Below are positions 1-11,319 of a DNA stretch of 64,000 nt, piece by piece. Source of the DNA: Ehretia macrophylla (Eukaryota; Streptophyta; Magnoliopsida; Boraginales; Ehretiaceae). Positions within the stretch are counted from its first letter, which is position 1, and every line of letters begins with the position of its first letter. The DNA lies in NCBI GenBank assembly GCA_037974665.1, contig CM075773.1, forward strand, positions 29,915,853 through 29,979,852. The letters run 5' to 3'. The notes under the pieces are model-generated. The model saw only the letters and a list, made by a program, of their open reading frames with translations. It was not told the origin of the DNA and did not search any database. The position numbers and the translations under genes were made by a program.

Positions 1-1505
1 TTCTACGCGCCACATAACTCCTTATGGATCAGAAGTTATGGGAACCGGAGCGACGGATACCTGGACACAAACCTCGTGCCCTCTGTTTGCGGGCCCAGCC
101 TCTACGTGAAGTGAAATTGTCTTGCCCAAGGTGCCGTGTGATTCAGTAATAGAAATGTGTTAGATTAGGTTGTCGTCCTTTTTGCGGCTCACGACGCACA
201 ATCCGGGACGAAAAAATAGCGTAAAAGAAGAAAAGTGTCCCAAAACTTAAGAAAATGTTTGATTTTGGGCTACGAAAATAGGCACAGTAGATCAGGCTTT
301 GTCCCCCCACCGTAGAGCTCACAGAGAGCTTTCCAACGGTATGCTGTGCACCGCGTAACTCCTTATGGATCAAAAGTTATGGGCACCGGAGCGACGGATA
401 CCTAGTCACAAGACCCAAGCCCTCGGTTTTCAGGCCCAGCCTCTACGTGAAGTGAAGTTGTCTTGCCCAAGATGCCGTGGGATTCAGTAATAGAAATATG
501 ATGGATTAGGTTGTCGTCCTTTTCACGGCTCACGACTTACGATCCGGGACGAAAAAACAGCGCAAAAGAAAAAAAGTGTCCCAAAACTTATGAAAATGTT
601 CGATTTTGGGCTCCAAAAACAGGCGCAGAGAAGGTGCCGCCACCGTAGAGCTCTCAGAGTGCTTTCCAACTGTAGGCTGTGCACCGCGTAACTCCTTATG
701 GATCAAAAGTTATGGGCACCGGAGCGACGGATACCTTTTCACAAGCCCCATGCCCTCTGTTTGCGGGCCCAGCCTCTACGTAAAGTGAAGTTGTCTTGCC
801 CAAGGTGCCATGTGATTCGGTAATAGAAATGTGATGGATTAGGTTGTCGTCCTTTTTGCGGCTCACGACATACAATCTGGGAAGGAAAAACAGCACAAAA
901 GAAGAAAATTGTCCCAAAAGTTATGAAAGTGTTTGATTTTGGGCTGCGAAAATAGGCACAGTAGAGCAGGCTTGGTGCCTCCATCGTAGAGCTCACAGAG
1001 AGCTTTCCAACTGTATATTGTGCGCTGCGTACCTCCTTACCGATCAAAAGTTATGGGCACCGGAGCGACGGATACTTGCTCACAAGCCCCACGCCCTCGG
1101 TTTGCGGGCCCAGCCTCTACGTGAAGCGAAGTTGTCTTGCCCAAGGTGCTGTGGGATTCGATAATAGAAATGTGATGGATTAGGTTGGCGTCCGTTTCGC
1201 GTCTCATGACGTACAATTCAGGACAAAAAAACGGCACAAAAGAAGAAAAGTGTCCCGAAACTGATGAAAACGTTTGATTTTGGGCTCCGAAAACACGCGC
1301 AGCTGAGCAAGCTCGGTGCCCCCATCATAGAGCTATTGGAGATTTTTTCAACAGTATGATATGTGCCACGTAACTCCTTACGGATCAAAAATTATGGGCA
1401 ACAGAGCGACGGATACCTTTTCACAAGCCCCATGCCCTCTGTTTGCGGGCCCAGCCTCTATGTGAAGTGAAGTTGTCTTGCCCAAGGTGCCGTGTGATTC
1501 AGTAG
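1..1505 (+). repeat. Satellite array segment A (about 340-bp monomer)
   Basis: About 4.4 tandem monomers. The anchor CTCCTTAYGGATCAAAAGTT recurs near 20, 360, 691, 1032 and 1375, giving a period of 331-343 bp. Each monomer keeps the blocks GCGACGGATACC, GTTGTCTTGCCCAAGG, GATGGATTAGGTTGTCGTCC and TAGAGCTCTC in the same order. The array is cut at 1505, inside a monomer just after GTGTGATTCAGTA, where a truncated LTR begins. No coding function is claimed: the short reading frames here are by-products of the repeat. Confidence 0.95.
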
Positions 1506-1932
1506 AATAGGTTAGATTGTGGTCTTTTAGGTGCATAGGTTTTGCAAATAGAATAAGGAATAAAGAATAAAGAATAAGAATGTCTAGCTTTTTGTGAAAT
1601 TTCGTCTTCTAGTGAGTTGAATTAGCATTTTAATATTAGTTAGTGGAGTTTGTAGGATTAATTAATGATCTAGTACTTCGTGTAAGATGCTTTCTTGATT
1701 AGCGTGCAGACATGCTTTCCTAGGTTTAGGGCACGCACTACGAGGTAAGGCATGAACTGCGAAACGAATGCACGTTTTCTAAGTAAATGCACGCAGCCCT
1801 AAAAAAATGCACGTAATTCAATGCAAGGCACACAAAACGAAACACGACTCTTAAACCTAGGTCAAAGCACGCAAATCTAGGTTAGGGCATACAAAACGAG
1901 ATATCACACGCAAATCGAGGTCGTGCCTCACA
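1506..1932 (-). mobile_element. Truncated 3' LTR of the outer element
   Basis: This segment matches the last about 430 bp of the LTR ending at 21436: both share the run from TTAGATTGTGG through the AATAAAGAATAAAGAATAAG stretch to the terminal CCTCACA. A full LTR of this family is about 3.57 kb, so about 3.1 kb is missing on the left. A few bases at the satellite junction (GAAT around 1506) match neither side clearly and may be repair filler. It still carries most of the phased GTGC/GCAC array described for this LTR family. Confidence 0.85.
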
Positions 1933-1968
1933 TCTCCCACTCCTTAAAAGAATTTCGTCCCGAAATTC
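1933..1968 (-). promoter_or_regulatory. Polypurine tract and PPT-proximal hairpin (outer element)
   Basis: Read on the minus strand, a purine-rich tract (complement of 1933-1945) lies directly against the LTR. It is preceded by a perfect hairpin at 1950-1968: GAATTTCG, three-base loop, CGAAATTC. The PPT is the expected primer for plus-strand DNA synthesis. The hairpin is intact although the pol remnant beside it has four stops. Confidence 0.8.
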
Positions 1969-1972
1969 GATA

Positions 1973-3043
1973 TTACCTTTGAAATAAAGCTGGATACTGT
2001 TGCTTCATCTGGTCTCGCCTTTCCCACGTTGCTTCTTCAACTCCATGGTGATTCCATAACACTTTCACCATCGGTATAGATTTTTTGCACAACTCCCGAT
2101 CTTGCTGGTCTAGGATTCGAATGGGCTTATCTTCATAAGACAAGTTCTCCCGAAGCTGCAACGGCTCTGGCTCCAAGATATGCAATGGATCAGGGTGATA
2201 CTTCCGTAGCATTGAAACATGAAAGACGTCGTGAATATTGGAGAGGTTTTGGGATAGTTCCAGGCGATACGCCAATTTGCCAACCTTCTCAATTATCTCA
2301 AATGATCCTACAAACCTCGGGCTCAACTTTTCACCCTTGCCGTGTTTAATCAGTCCTCTCGGAGGTGATATCTTCAAGAACACCTTGTCACCGACCTCAA
2401 ATTCTAGACTCCGTCTTCGTCAGTCTGCGTAATTTTTCTGCCTGCTTTGGGCGGTAAGCATCCGTTTCCGAATGAGGTGGACATTATCAATAGTCTTCAT
2501 AAGTTCAGGTAGAAAGGTCGGGTCAAAAGTCTTCGTCTCACCTACTTCATCCCAGTAAATTGGGGATCGACACTTATGTCCATACAATGCCTCAAATGGG
2601 GCCATCCCGATAGTGGCCTGATAACTGTTATTATAAGCGAACTCCGCTAGAGACAGATATTTCTCCCAACCTTTTCAGAAGTCTAAAACACACGCCTTCA
2701 GCATATCCTCCAAAATTTGAATAGTTTTCTCAGATTGTCCATTAGTCTAAGGGTGATAAGCTGTGCTGAAACTCAACTTCGTTCCTAAAGCTTCTTGCAA
2801 CCTCTTCCAAAATCGGGAAGTAAAACGAGGATCCCTATCCGACACAATACTCACAGGCATCCCGTGCAACCTTACAATATCCGCCACATACATATCTCCC
2901 AGAGTCTCAGGACTATCCTCCTTGTTCATTGGTAAGAAGTGCGCTGACTTAGTCAATCTATCCACTATGATTCAAACGGCGTCATGACCCTTTTGTGACC
3001 TGGGCAGGTCCATGACAAAGTCCATAGTTATATGTTCCCATTA
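1973..3043 (-). pseudogene. pol fragment: integrase core and C-terminal chromodomain-like tail (outer element)
   Basis: One minus-strand frame from about 3043 down to a TAA at 1973-1975 encodes the integrase catalytic region and the C-terminal tail. Visible pieces include [46 protein letters not shown], the GDKVFLKISP region, FHVSMLRKYHPDP and the chromodomain-like end VKVLWNHHGVEEATWERRDQM. The frame is open in register but broken by stops at 2420-2422 (TGA), 2675-2677 (TGA), 2747-2749 (TAG) and 2972-2974 (TGA). Comparison with the other copies gives CGA to TGA at 2420, CAG to TAG at 2747 and TGG to TGA at 2972, all C/G-to-T/A changes. Homology to the other copies stops abruptly near 3043. 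It cannot encode a working integrase. Confidence 0.9.
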
Positions 3044-4907
3044 TGGTTTGTCCCACATTTTGTGATCTCTCTTACCACAACCAATTCACTTCCTACGTTT
3101 CTCCAATCATTTAATTCGGTGTGACCCCTATATTTATAATTCGTTCCTTTGAACGACTCTATTCTCCATTTGATCTTAAGGTCAAGTTCAATAATTAAGG
3201 TTAGAATCTCCATATATAGTCATCAAAGCTGCATCGGTATTCTAACTATATAACTATAACTCCAAAATCATGACTCATGTTGTATCAATCTCGCATTCAT
3301 ACCTCAAAAGGAATATCACAATAATTTCATGATCCTATGGTGACATACGCTAATTTCAAGATGATATGTCTATATCCAATTTATATATCCTATCTACTAG
3401 CTTCAAAATTGTTAGCACGTAGGACATACACATGTTATGGGTCATTTCCACGATACAACCCTATATTTAGGAAGAACTCACCAAGCAAACTAATCCATCT
3501 CAAATCGTTCTCTATTGATAATATCATATGCCTTCTTATCTCGTAGGTATATCAGATTAGCAAATCTTCTAATGACTAGCCTCCCGATTACAGGCAGTAT
3601 TCACTATCATTCTTTCCCAGCTTCGTTAACCTTCACGCTCGTAGACAAGAAGAAATACCGTTGATATTCGTTAAACTCAAATTCTAAGGTTTATTAAGTA
3701 CCACCAACGCATTGCCATCGAAATTGCATGGGTAAACTAATCATGTGACACTAGTTCAACTCTCCAAGATTCATCAGCTTGTGGTACACAAATTATTTCC
3801 TTTTTCAAAGCCCTATCTTCAAGTCACGAGGCTTCAGAATTTATTTTAACCTTAACCAAGACTCCTAAGGCGAATAGTTTCAACCACAAATAATTCCATT
3901 CACCTTGATCCAAGGTTACGTCATACTTAAGAAAACAATGGTCCTACTCACTTAGCGATCGAATCATTCCTTCGAACACCTAATGACCGCCAATATATTT
4001 TCAACATTATTGTTGCTAAGATAGGGTTATAGCCATGTCAGTGATATCAATGCTCCACTAGGTTACCGGCCGTATAACAACAATCCTAGGACTATAAATG
4101 GGTACCGAAATGATCTAGCTCATAATATACTTACTATACTAATCCAAGTAGCTTGTTACACGAAATAACTTCAAGGTTGTATCAACATAAGAATTATGAC
4201 CGCGAGGCAACCTTCAATATAATTTAATAGAACTTCAAAAGTAATCAACTACTCATTTAACTATCACTACAAAATCCACCCTCCATTCAACGACCACGAT
4301 TCGCAACCGTTAGTTTCTAGACGTGAAACAGTGCACATAAATACGGTTGTCTAACAACAGTCTCTTGGGTCATCGTGACTTTAATTCATCTCTATCCTAA
4401 CTATATGAATCTTACTCTCCTCATTTACATGTTCAGCTAGCTAAGAGCATCAAGGCTCATCGGCCTTCGGTCCTAGGGTTTACCATGAATCATCATACAT
4501 ACTCACTATTAGCTATTTAGGATTATTAATCATACCCTGACGACTCTACTTTGTAGCCAGATGCTTTAATCTCACTTCTATGGTTTATATACTAGGTCCA
4601 TCGGTATTACTTAGGGATATATGCTTCCTAACACCCTATAGGGTATCCAAACAACGAGTGCATAGATTGACTTACTTGCGTAATTACAACTAAATCCGAG
4701 AGGCACCAAATTAATACTATGATTCTCAATATCACTGATATCCAACTTAGGACCTTTAGCAACTTAGTCATCTAATGCATAATTCAACACCTTACGCTTC
4801 TATTTGACCAAACATTGTAGGTGTAGTCTTTCGAACACAAGTTCTAGCTACGTGAATTCTTTAATTCCACATCCCTACATCTTGTTATACTAAAGAATAA
4901 TCAACCT
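3044..4907. other. Unrecognised AT-rich segment inside the outer element
   Basis: This stretch has no convincing coding frame and no similarity that I can see to the gag-RT region of the other Gypsy copies, although it sits where that region should be. The longest frames are under 75 codons with no recognisable motif. It continues at 16902 once the nested element is removed. It may be foreign DNA captured by a non-autonomous derivative, a further insertion, or very decayed sequence. Its last five bases (AACCT, 4903-4907) are the left target-site duplication of the nested element. Confidence 0.55.
4903..4907. repeat. Target-site duplication AACCT, left
   Basis: The five bases before the 5' LTR are AACCT and match 16897-16901 exactly. 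Five base pairs is the normal stagger for Ty3/Gypsy integrases. Confidence 0.95.
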
Positions 4908-4930
4908 TGTGAGGCCCGACCCCGATTTGC

Positions 4931-5130
4931 GTGCGAAACCTAACTTCGTGTGCCCTAACCTAGATTTGCGTGCCATGACCTAGGTTTGAGAATTGTATTT
5001 AGTTTTGTGTGCCTTGCATTGAATTTCGTGCATTCATATAGGGTTATGTGCGTTTACTTGAAAAACGTGCATTCGTATCGTAGCTCGTGTCCTACCTCGA
5101 AGTGCGTGCCCTAAACCTAGGAAAGCGTGT
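4931..5130 (+). repeat. Phased GTGC/GTGT array (19-20 bp step) at the LTR head
   Basis: GTGC or GTGT occurs at 4931, 4950, 4970, 5009, 5028, 5048, 5067, 5087, 5106 and 5127. The steps alternate between 19 and 20 bp, except one skipped position (near 4989-4990) and a final 21. The same registers occur in the solo LTR at 30226-30425 and, as GCAC/ACAC/GCAT, in the minus-strand LTR at 21235-21414. The underlying unit may be a 39-bp repeat of two half-units. Confidence 0.8.
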
Positions 5131-5807
5131 CTTCACGCTAATCAAGAAAGTATCTTACGCATAGCACTAGACTATTAAACAATCCTACAAAATCCACTAT
5201 CAATATAATAATCCAAATTCCATTCACTAGAAGGCAAAAATGCACCAAACACTAGACATTCCTTATTCTTTATTCTTTGTTCTTTTTGCATTTTCAACAC
5301 ACAACAATTAACACCCAAAAGATGACAAGAATTCAGCCATTTCATTAGCCTTGGCCGACCATACCATGGTTTTGCACAAGGTTTGAGCATTTTTTTTTAT
5401 TCTATTGCATGCAAAGACAAAATATGACATAAGGCATTAAAAAATTGCTCAAATTGCTCCCAATTTCTTCACCATTCTCGGCCATAGCATTTTGCCCATG
5501 CTTAACATTTCAAATTAAAGTATTTTGAAGACACAAAGCTGAAAATGGGCTGCCCAATGCCGACATGCTCCTCAAAAATTGCCAAGACCTTCATTTGGTT
5601 GTCATTTCTCTCATTTCCTCTCACAAAGTCTCTCTCCTCTCATTCTTCTCTCTCCATTTCGGTCCTTGGCTGAACTCTCATCATCCTTGTTCATCTTCAT
5701 CACACCTTGGTCGAACAAGGCAAGCAAACCATCAAGAAAACCAAGCAATCAAGCTAGAGTTCGAAAAACACTCATGCATGTGCATTGAAGCTGCATTTCG
5801 GCCTTAG

Positions 5808-6183
5808 GTAAGCTTCTTGACATTCATTTCTTTTCTTCATGTTTTAACTTCATGCATGCACTAAGCGGTTGATCACTAGGCTAGGAAAAATAGAGAAAAC
5901 CAAGTTGAAATCTCAGCCAAGCAAGGAGAAGAACAGATTTGAGCTTCAACCAGGTTTTTGAGCATAGTTTGGTTGATTGCAAAGGTGAGGGTTAAAAGAT
6001 TTTGAAAACTCTTTGAAATTTCACATGCATGTTCACAAATGAGTATATTTGCTTCTGTACTTGAGTTATGTGGTCGTCCATGAGCTTAAACAACCATGCA
6101 TGGCAAGAACTTGGCTTGAAAATGATGCTAGGTGGAGTCGAATTTATGTGACAGCTCTCTGACCAGTCTGTTCGAGGTAAGTT
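5808..6183 (+). promoter_or_regulatory. Cluster of splice-donor-like sites in the LTR leader
   Basis: Three strong donor-like motifs occur on the element's sense strand: CTTAG|GTAAGC (GT at 5808), CAAAG|GTGAGGG (GT at 5985) and CGAG|GTAAGT (GT at 6177). The first two also appear at equivalent places in the solo LTR at 30203 (TTAG|GTATGT and TAAG|GTGAGGG). The second is present in reverse orientation near 48773 (CCCTCACCTTAGC). They pair logically with the acceptor-like CAG at 7798-7800. Splicing itself is an inference. Confidence 0.45.
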
Positions 6184-7763
6184 TAGCTAAGCAAATGATG
6201 TTGAAAATGCTTGAAAATTTGTGGGTGACTATTTTGGACAGTTTTGAACATTTTTCCCAGAAATAGGTCGAAGCAGATTTTGACTCTAAGGTCCTCAAAA
6301 TGGCAAATCATTAAAATGTGACCAAATCTGGAAATCTGGAAAAATGAATCAGGTTTTGGCAGATGCACTGACCTTGTGTAACGAACCATATTTGACTTAG
6401 TAAATTTTGTCCAAAATGTATGAAAATTGGTGTGCTGCTATATTTTTCAGTTTTGGACAACTTTGTCAGAAATAGACCAAAGCTAAAAATGAGTCTAAGG
6501 ACCTCAAAAACGTCATTTTCTGAAAAGTGTGCAAATCTGGACAGTTTTGTGTTACCTCACTGTTTCGGTTATAACTAATGATTCTGAACTCCAATTGATG
6601 CAAGGCTTGTTTCTGATTTTAGTTAACTTCTTAAGATTTAATTTGAAATCTTATTCACTGAATTTGGAGATTGTTTGTTTATCCGATTGATTGTGAGAAA
6701 ACAGCCTATTGCAGTGAGTGTTCCACTTAGCTATGTGCTTGGAAAACTATTGTAACCTCTTTTGTGGCACTAGTTGCTTGGAATTGTGGTGTTGGAATAT
6801 TATGTGGACTGTTTTAAGCACTTGAGGATGTATGAATTGAATGATGTATGACTTGGGAATGATGTTAAGTTGACTTAGGGTTTGATCGCACGATTATGCA
6901 TGAAATGGAAACCCTAATGACTAAGTATTCTTGCTAAGTGTTAACCATTGGATATTGTGAGGAAACTGTACATTGCGTGGGCTGCCCGTAAATGTTTTAT
7001 AACTTTAAAAGTGATCTTGACCATTGCATGTTGACAAATAAGCTTTTCTCGCATTTGAACCCTTGTTGATATCACTGCATGTTGAGTAATCTTATCACTT
7101 GATTGCATGGACTTTTAATGAGTTATATGGCCTGTTTTACATGTGTTACATGGCTGCCCGTTTAATTTCCATATAACTCTATATGCCTTTCAAGTGAAAT
7201 TTCCTGTCTTATCATGTCCTGCCTGTTTCTCTGTCAATGTGCAATCTTATGACTATTCGGAGGCAACCTACTTTGTTGTCCTCCTTCTGTGATATATATT
7301 TTCTGTCATAAATGTGCATTGCATACAAGGTTGGAACCTTTCCTGTCGGCATGGTAGCGATCACGTACGTCGGGCGTCATCGGGCTTGCCGGTGATACCG
7401 TGACCACCATGGTCCCATTCCCTCTCTCGCTTGGGGGCTAGACTTCCTCGGAGAGTTGGGTCGTAGGATTTTGGGGTACATCCGGAGTACACCCACCTGG
7501 TGGGTTTGGGGGATGATTCGAAGTCGGGCGCAACAATTGATCTTGGATCTGATCTGAGAGCAAAAGAGCATCGTATCCTTTTATTATGTGTATAAGTACT
7601 CCCGCTTGGATCCTAGAGAACCTCGGGGAGGAAAGACTAGTATTCCTGTTTCTGTATTTGTATTTCTGTACTTGTATTTCTGTTGTATTCATGTTTGAAA
7701 AAGGGATTTTCATAAGTTTAACCGAAAATTGAGTTTCAAAACTTATTTCTCGTTCCCCCTCGC

Positions 7764-7800
7764 TGAGTTCATAAGGACTCACCCTCTTTTATCATCTCAG
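7764..7800 (+). promoter_or_regulatory. Conserved stem-loop and splice-acceptor-like CAG in the LTR
   Basis: TGAGT (7764-7768) pairs with ACTCA (7777-7781) around an 8-base loop. It is flanked by CCCCCTCGC on the left and CCCTC on the right. A pyrimidine-rich run then leads to CAG at 7798-7800. The same arrangement with different stem sequence occurs in the 2.5 kb LTRs at 57270-57310 and 63120-63165. Confidence 0.5.
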
Positions 7801-8504
7801 GTGAAGAAGAATATGTACAGGAACCCGAGGATAATGTACATAATGATGAACCCCTGGAGTGATTGGATTGCCTGTTATTGTTGTTTTCTTAAACGTGACT
7901 ACTTGTGTACCTTGTGCTGCTTGAAGACTATTTATCTTATGTTGTTGTTGTTGTTAATGTAAAAGACCCCCGTTGGAATTTGGGGTTTTATTTTGGGTTG
8001 TACTTATTTTAAGTAGACTGATACTAGACATGACACTACTATGATCGTTTTGCTTTTTCTACCGCTAGTATCTATCACAGGTTATGATGCTTAGTTAAGG
8101 AATAGGTTAATGAACTTATCCAATCTCAGCAGGTACTCACTAATAAGCTAAGATCAACATGTATATTTTGAAACGAGAATAAATGGACAAACGAGACATA
8201 GTATCTTGCTAGGTTATCAATCAAACGGGACGTCGAAATAACCAATAGGTAATTCAATTGATGATTAAATAGTAAATTCTAGTCGGGAATGGACTTGAAT
8301 TGGAAGTATTGAGGCTGTTAGATAATTTAGGTCAAAACAAAGAGCCCAATTATAGCCGTTATGCTGCCGGATTTTCAGAAAATTTTAGAGTCTAGAATAA
8401 AACGTTAAGTGCTAAACCTCCTAGAACGATTAAGAATGTGAATGGACTTGAATGTTTAGATCACACCCTAGTCTAACCTTTATAGGCCGGGTTGGGGCGT
8501 GACA

Positions 8505-8739
8505 CCTTAGAAGAATGGTATCAGAGCTTAGATTGCTTAAGCCGGGTTTAACTCTCGGACCGTGGGTAGAGCCCTAAGATAATTAGGATGACTTGTTTAT
8601 GTGTTAAATGTGCCTTCTATGTTCTATGTGCTTAAGTGACTTATATGCCTTAAGTGTTTTTAGGATTGTACCTATATTATGTTACATATCGTATGCCTTA
8701 GATTCTCAACTGTTACATTTCAATAAATTGTGCCTATAG
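8505..8739 (+). other. Leader between LTR and gag with primer-binding site (nested element)
   Basis: The primer-binding site TGGTATCAGAGC lies at 8516-8527, 11 bases after the LTR, and is complementary to the 3' end of plant initiator Met-tRNA. The rest is a TG-rich leader with repeated TATGTGCTTAAGTGACTTA-like words up to the gag ATG at 8740. Its style resembles the internal region of the non-autonomous element at 57912-58500. Confidence 0.88.
8516..8527 (+). promoter_or_regulatory. Primer-binding site (initiator Met-tRNA)
   Basis: TGGTATCAGAGC is the standard priming site for minus-strand DNA synthesis in many plant LTR elements. It starts 11 bases after the LTR end. Confidence 0.95.
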
Positions 8740-9765
8740 ATGGCTGGCCCTAGTACCCGTACTACTAATAGGAGCGGTGAACCTCAAGAGACCGGGGATG
8801 CCTATCAGACTAATCCCGGAATAGCTATGTTTAATATGATGGCAACTGCCATGGATCGCGTATCACGTGTGATGGAGCGTCAGGATGCTCGTGAAGCCAA
8901 CAACAACAATATCAATAACAGGAATGAGGGTAATCATGGGAGACATAGCAGAATGAAGGAATTCCTTGACTTTTGCCCGTCTAAATTCTACGGGGAAGCT
9001 GATGATGAGAAAGCAGAGGCTTGGTTGTCCGAGATCGAGAAGATTTTTAGGCCACTTGATTATACAGATGAAGAGAAATTGGAGTTTGCTGTATTTCTGT
9101 TGCACGGGGATGCCGAGATTTGGTGGCACACTATAGAGGCACTATGGGAGACTGATCAGACACCTCGCTTGTGGGGTAATTTCGTTAAGGCATTTAAGGA
9201 AAAATATGTACCTGCAGTTTCCAGGCAGAGGCGGATCGAGGAGTTCATGCACTTGACCCAGGGTAATATGACGGTGGCCCAGTACGAGGCTTGTTTTGAC
9301 CGACTGTCCCGTTATGCTCAGTATATGGTTTGTACTCCGGAGGCAAAAATGTGGAAATTTACTATTGGTTTGAGGCCAGAGATTCAGGACCAGTTAGCTT
9401 CTCACGACTTCGATACTTATTCTGCTCTCTTTGCTGCTGCCTCTCGAGTTGAGAAGAGGAAACTAGATGGAGCCGGTTCGAGTCAACCAAACAAGAAACC
9501 ATACCAGCCTCCAGGTCAGCAGAGGAAATTCCAGAGTCAGGGTCGTAACCAGGGCCAGAGCCAGAGCAGGTCAGGGAATAACCGTGGCCCGACGAAAGCA
9601 CCATCAGCCTCTTCCGCCCGTGGATCCACAGGTAGTTCACCTGCTACTCAATCCGTCAGCTGCTCATATTGTGATAGGAAGGGGCATACCGAGGCCTAGT
9701 GTTGGAGGAAGTTGGGATGATGTATGAGGTGCGGCAGTGATCAGCACCAGATCAAGGATTGCCCT
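8740..9765 (+). pseudogene. gag: gag region: capsid and two zinc knuckles
   Basis: Gag forms the cytoplasmic particle that packages element RNA. The capsid-like core is visible around residues 70-240 (FLDFCPSKFYGEADDEKAEA, LLHGDAEIWWHT, FKEKYVPAVSRQRRIEEFMH). A basic Q/S/R-rich linker follows at about residues 245-300. Two CX2CX4HX4C zinc knuckles end it. The first (CSYCDRKGHTEA then C) contains the TAG at 9697-9699 between its His and last Cys. The second (CMRCGSDQHQIKDC, 9721-9762) is intact but follows a TGA at 9718-9720. Gag would therefore end 319 residues in, lacking a complete first knuckle and the whole second one. Boundaries to protease are approximate because this is one polyprotein. 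Confidence 0.9.
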
Positions 9766-10194
9766 AAACGTCAGGCAGGGCAGAATCAGGGTAAACCAGC
9801 CGGTAGAGGCAAGACTCCAGTTCCTAGGGTCCAAGCTCGAGCCTATGCTATCGAGTGCGAGGAGATTCCAGATGAGACCGCTGTTGTTGAAGGTACATTC
9901 TTCATACTGAATCAACCTGTTAAGGTGTTAATTGATCCGGGTGCTACTCATTCATTTATTACTCCCTTATGTGTGGAACGTGTGAAATTGAAAGTTGTAT
10001 GTTTGCCATATGAAGTGGAAGTTGGTACTCCAATGGGTTCTAAACTTGTAACTAGTTCAGCTTGTAAAGCATGTAGAATCCAAATTAAGGATAGGGAATT
10101 CTCGGCCAATCTTATTGTATTACCTTTTAGAGATTACGAGGTCATTTTAGGGATGGACTAGCTGGCAAAACATCATGTCCAACTGGATTGCCAG
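9766..10194 (+). pseudogene. Aspartic protease region
   Basis: This region would process the polyprotein. The catalytic motif reads VLIDPGATHSFI, with the Asp codon at 9934-9936. The DPGA form in place of D(S/T)GA is also present in the minus-strand copy here (VLIDPGATHSFI), so it is a family feature and not decay. Downstream, IVLPFRDYEVILGMD is the expected C-terminal flap/ILGMDWL region, but the next codon is TAG (10159-10161) where the other copy has Trp. The same frame continues with [10 protein letters not shown]. The region is in frame with gag, so there is no sign of a gag-pol frameshift strategy. Confidence 0.9.
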
Positions 10195-11280
10195 GTGAAG
10201 ATTATAACGTTCCGGGTACCTGATCAACTGATACTGGAAGTTTTGGGCCGAAGAGATTTCACCAGGAGTTCCATCATTTCATCTACAAAAGCAGTGAAGT
10301 CCTTAAGGAAATGGTGCAGCAGATACTTGGCTTACCTTATCAACAAGCCGTCGGATAAAGCTAAGTTGGAGGAGATGCCTGTGATCAAAGACTATGCAGA
10401 TGTATTCCCTGAAGAATTACCCGGTTTGCCCCTAAATCGGGAGATCGAGTTTGTTATAGAGTTGCTACCTGGCGCCCAGCCAATATCAAAAGCTCCCTAT
10501 CGTATGGCACCGGCTGAGCTACAAGAATTAAAGGACCAATTTCAAGGATTGCTGAAGAAGGGATTTGTACAACCGAGCTCTTCACCGTGGGGTGCACCCG
10601 TGCTATTTGTTAAGAAGAAAGACGGAACATTGAGACTATGCATTGACTACCGAGGATTGAACCAAGTGACTGTCAAGAATAAATACCCACTTCCCCTGAT
10701 TGATGAGTTATTTGATCAATTGCAAGGATCCAAAGTGTATTCGAAACTCGACTTGAGGCAAGGGTATTATCAATTGCGGATCAAGAAGGAAGATGTGCCT
10801 AAAACGGCTTTCAGGACGAGATATGGGCACTATGAATATGTGGTGATGCCTTTTGGACTAACTAATGCCCCTGCAGCCTTTATGGATTTGATACATAGGG
10901 TGTTTCAACCCTACTTGGACCAATTTGTGGTGATCTTCATTGATGATATTTTGGTATACTCGAAATCGGAGGCGGAGCATGAGCAACATCTGCGGTTGGT
11001 ACTGTAGAAACTTCGAGAGCATCGATTGTATGCAAATTTTAGCAAATGTGAATTCTGGTTGCAACAGATTGCATTCTTGGGCCATCTCATATCCCAAGAG
11101 GGAATAGCGGTAGATCGAGCAAAGATCGATGCAGTGATGTCTTGGAAGAAGCCGGAAAATGTCACAGAGGTTCGTAGTTTTCTTGGTCTAGCCGGCTATT
11201 ATCGGAGGTTCGTGAAGGATTTCTCTAAGATTGCAGGACCGCTTACAAAGCTCACTCAAAAGAAAACCAAGTTCGTGTGG
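10195..11280 (+). pseudogene. Reverse transcriptase region
   Basis: RNA-dependent DNA polymerase domain. Conserved blocks in order: [100 protein letters not shown] and the catalytic [10 protein letters not shown] (FIDD at 10936-10947). After LRLVL a TAG (11005-11007) interrupts the frame, which resumes with [17 protein letters not shown] and [20 protein letters not shown]. The catalytic Asp pair is intact. The minus-strand copy has a stop at exactly the same codon (43756-43758, TAA). Confidence 0.94.
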
Positions 11281-11319
11281 GATGATAAGTGTGAGAGCAG
11301 CTTCCAAGAGTTGAAGAAG

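Larger units (their letters stand above)
4908..8504 (+). mobile_element. 5' LTR (3597 bp) of the nested element
   Basis: TG...CA-terminated LTR. From left to right it holds: a GTGC/GTGT array phased at 19-20 bp (4931-5130); a CT-rich stretch (about 5606-5665) resembling a plant pyrimidine-patch promoter region; three splice-donor-like sites (5808, 5985, 6177); a conserved block near 7263-7500 shared with the other LTR families here; a stem-loop at 7764-7781 followed by an acceptor-like CAG at 7798-7800; and the terminal GGGCGTGACA. I see no clear TATA box. Short reading frames within it are not supported as genes. Confidence 0.93.

Noticed and set aside
4931..5130. CRISPR-like array
   Set aside because: The phased motif is only 4-5 bp, spacers are about 15 bp and not unique, and this is plant retrotransposon DNA.
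8516..8527. tRNA gene fragment
   Set aside because: It is only the 12-base primer-binding site; no cloverleaf sequence surrounds it.
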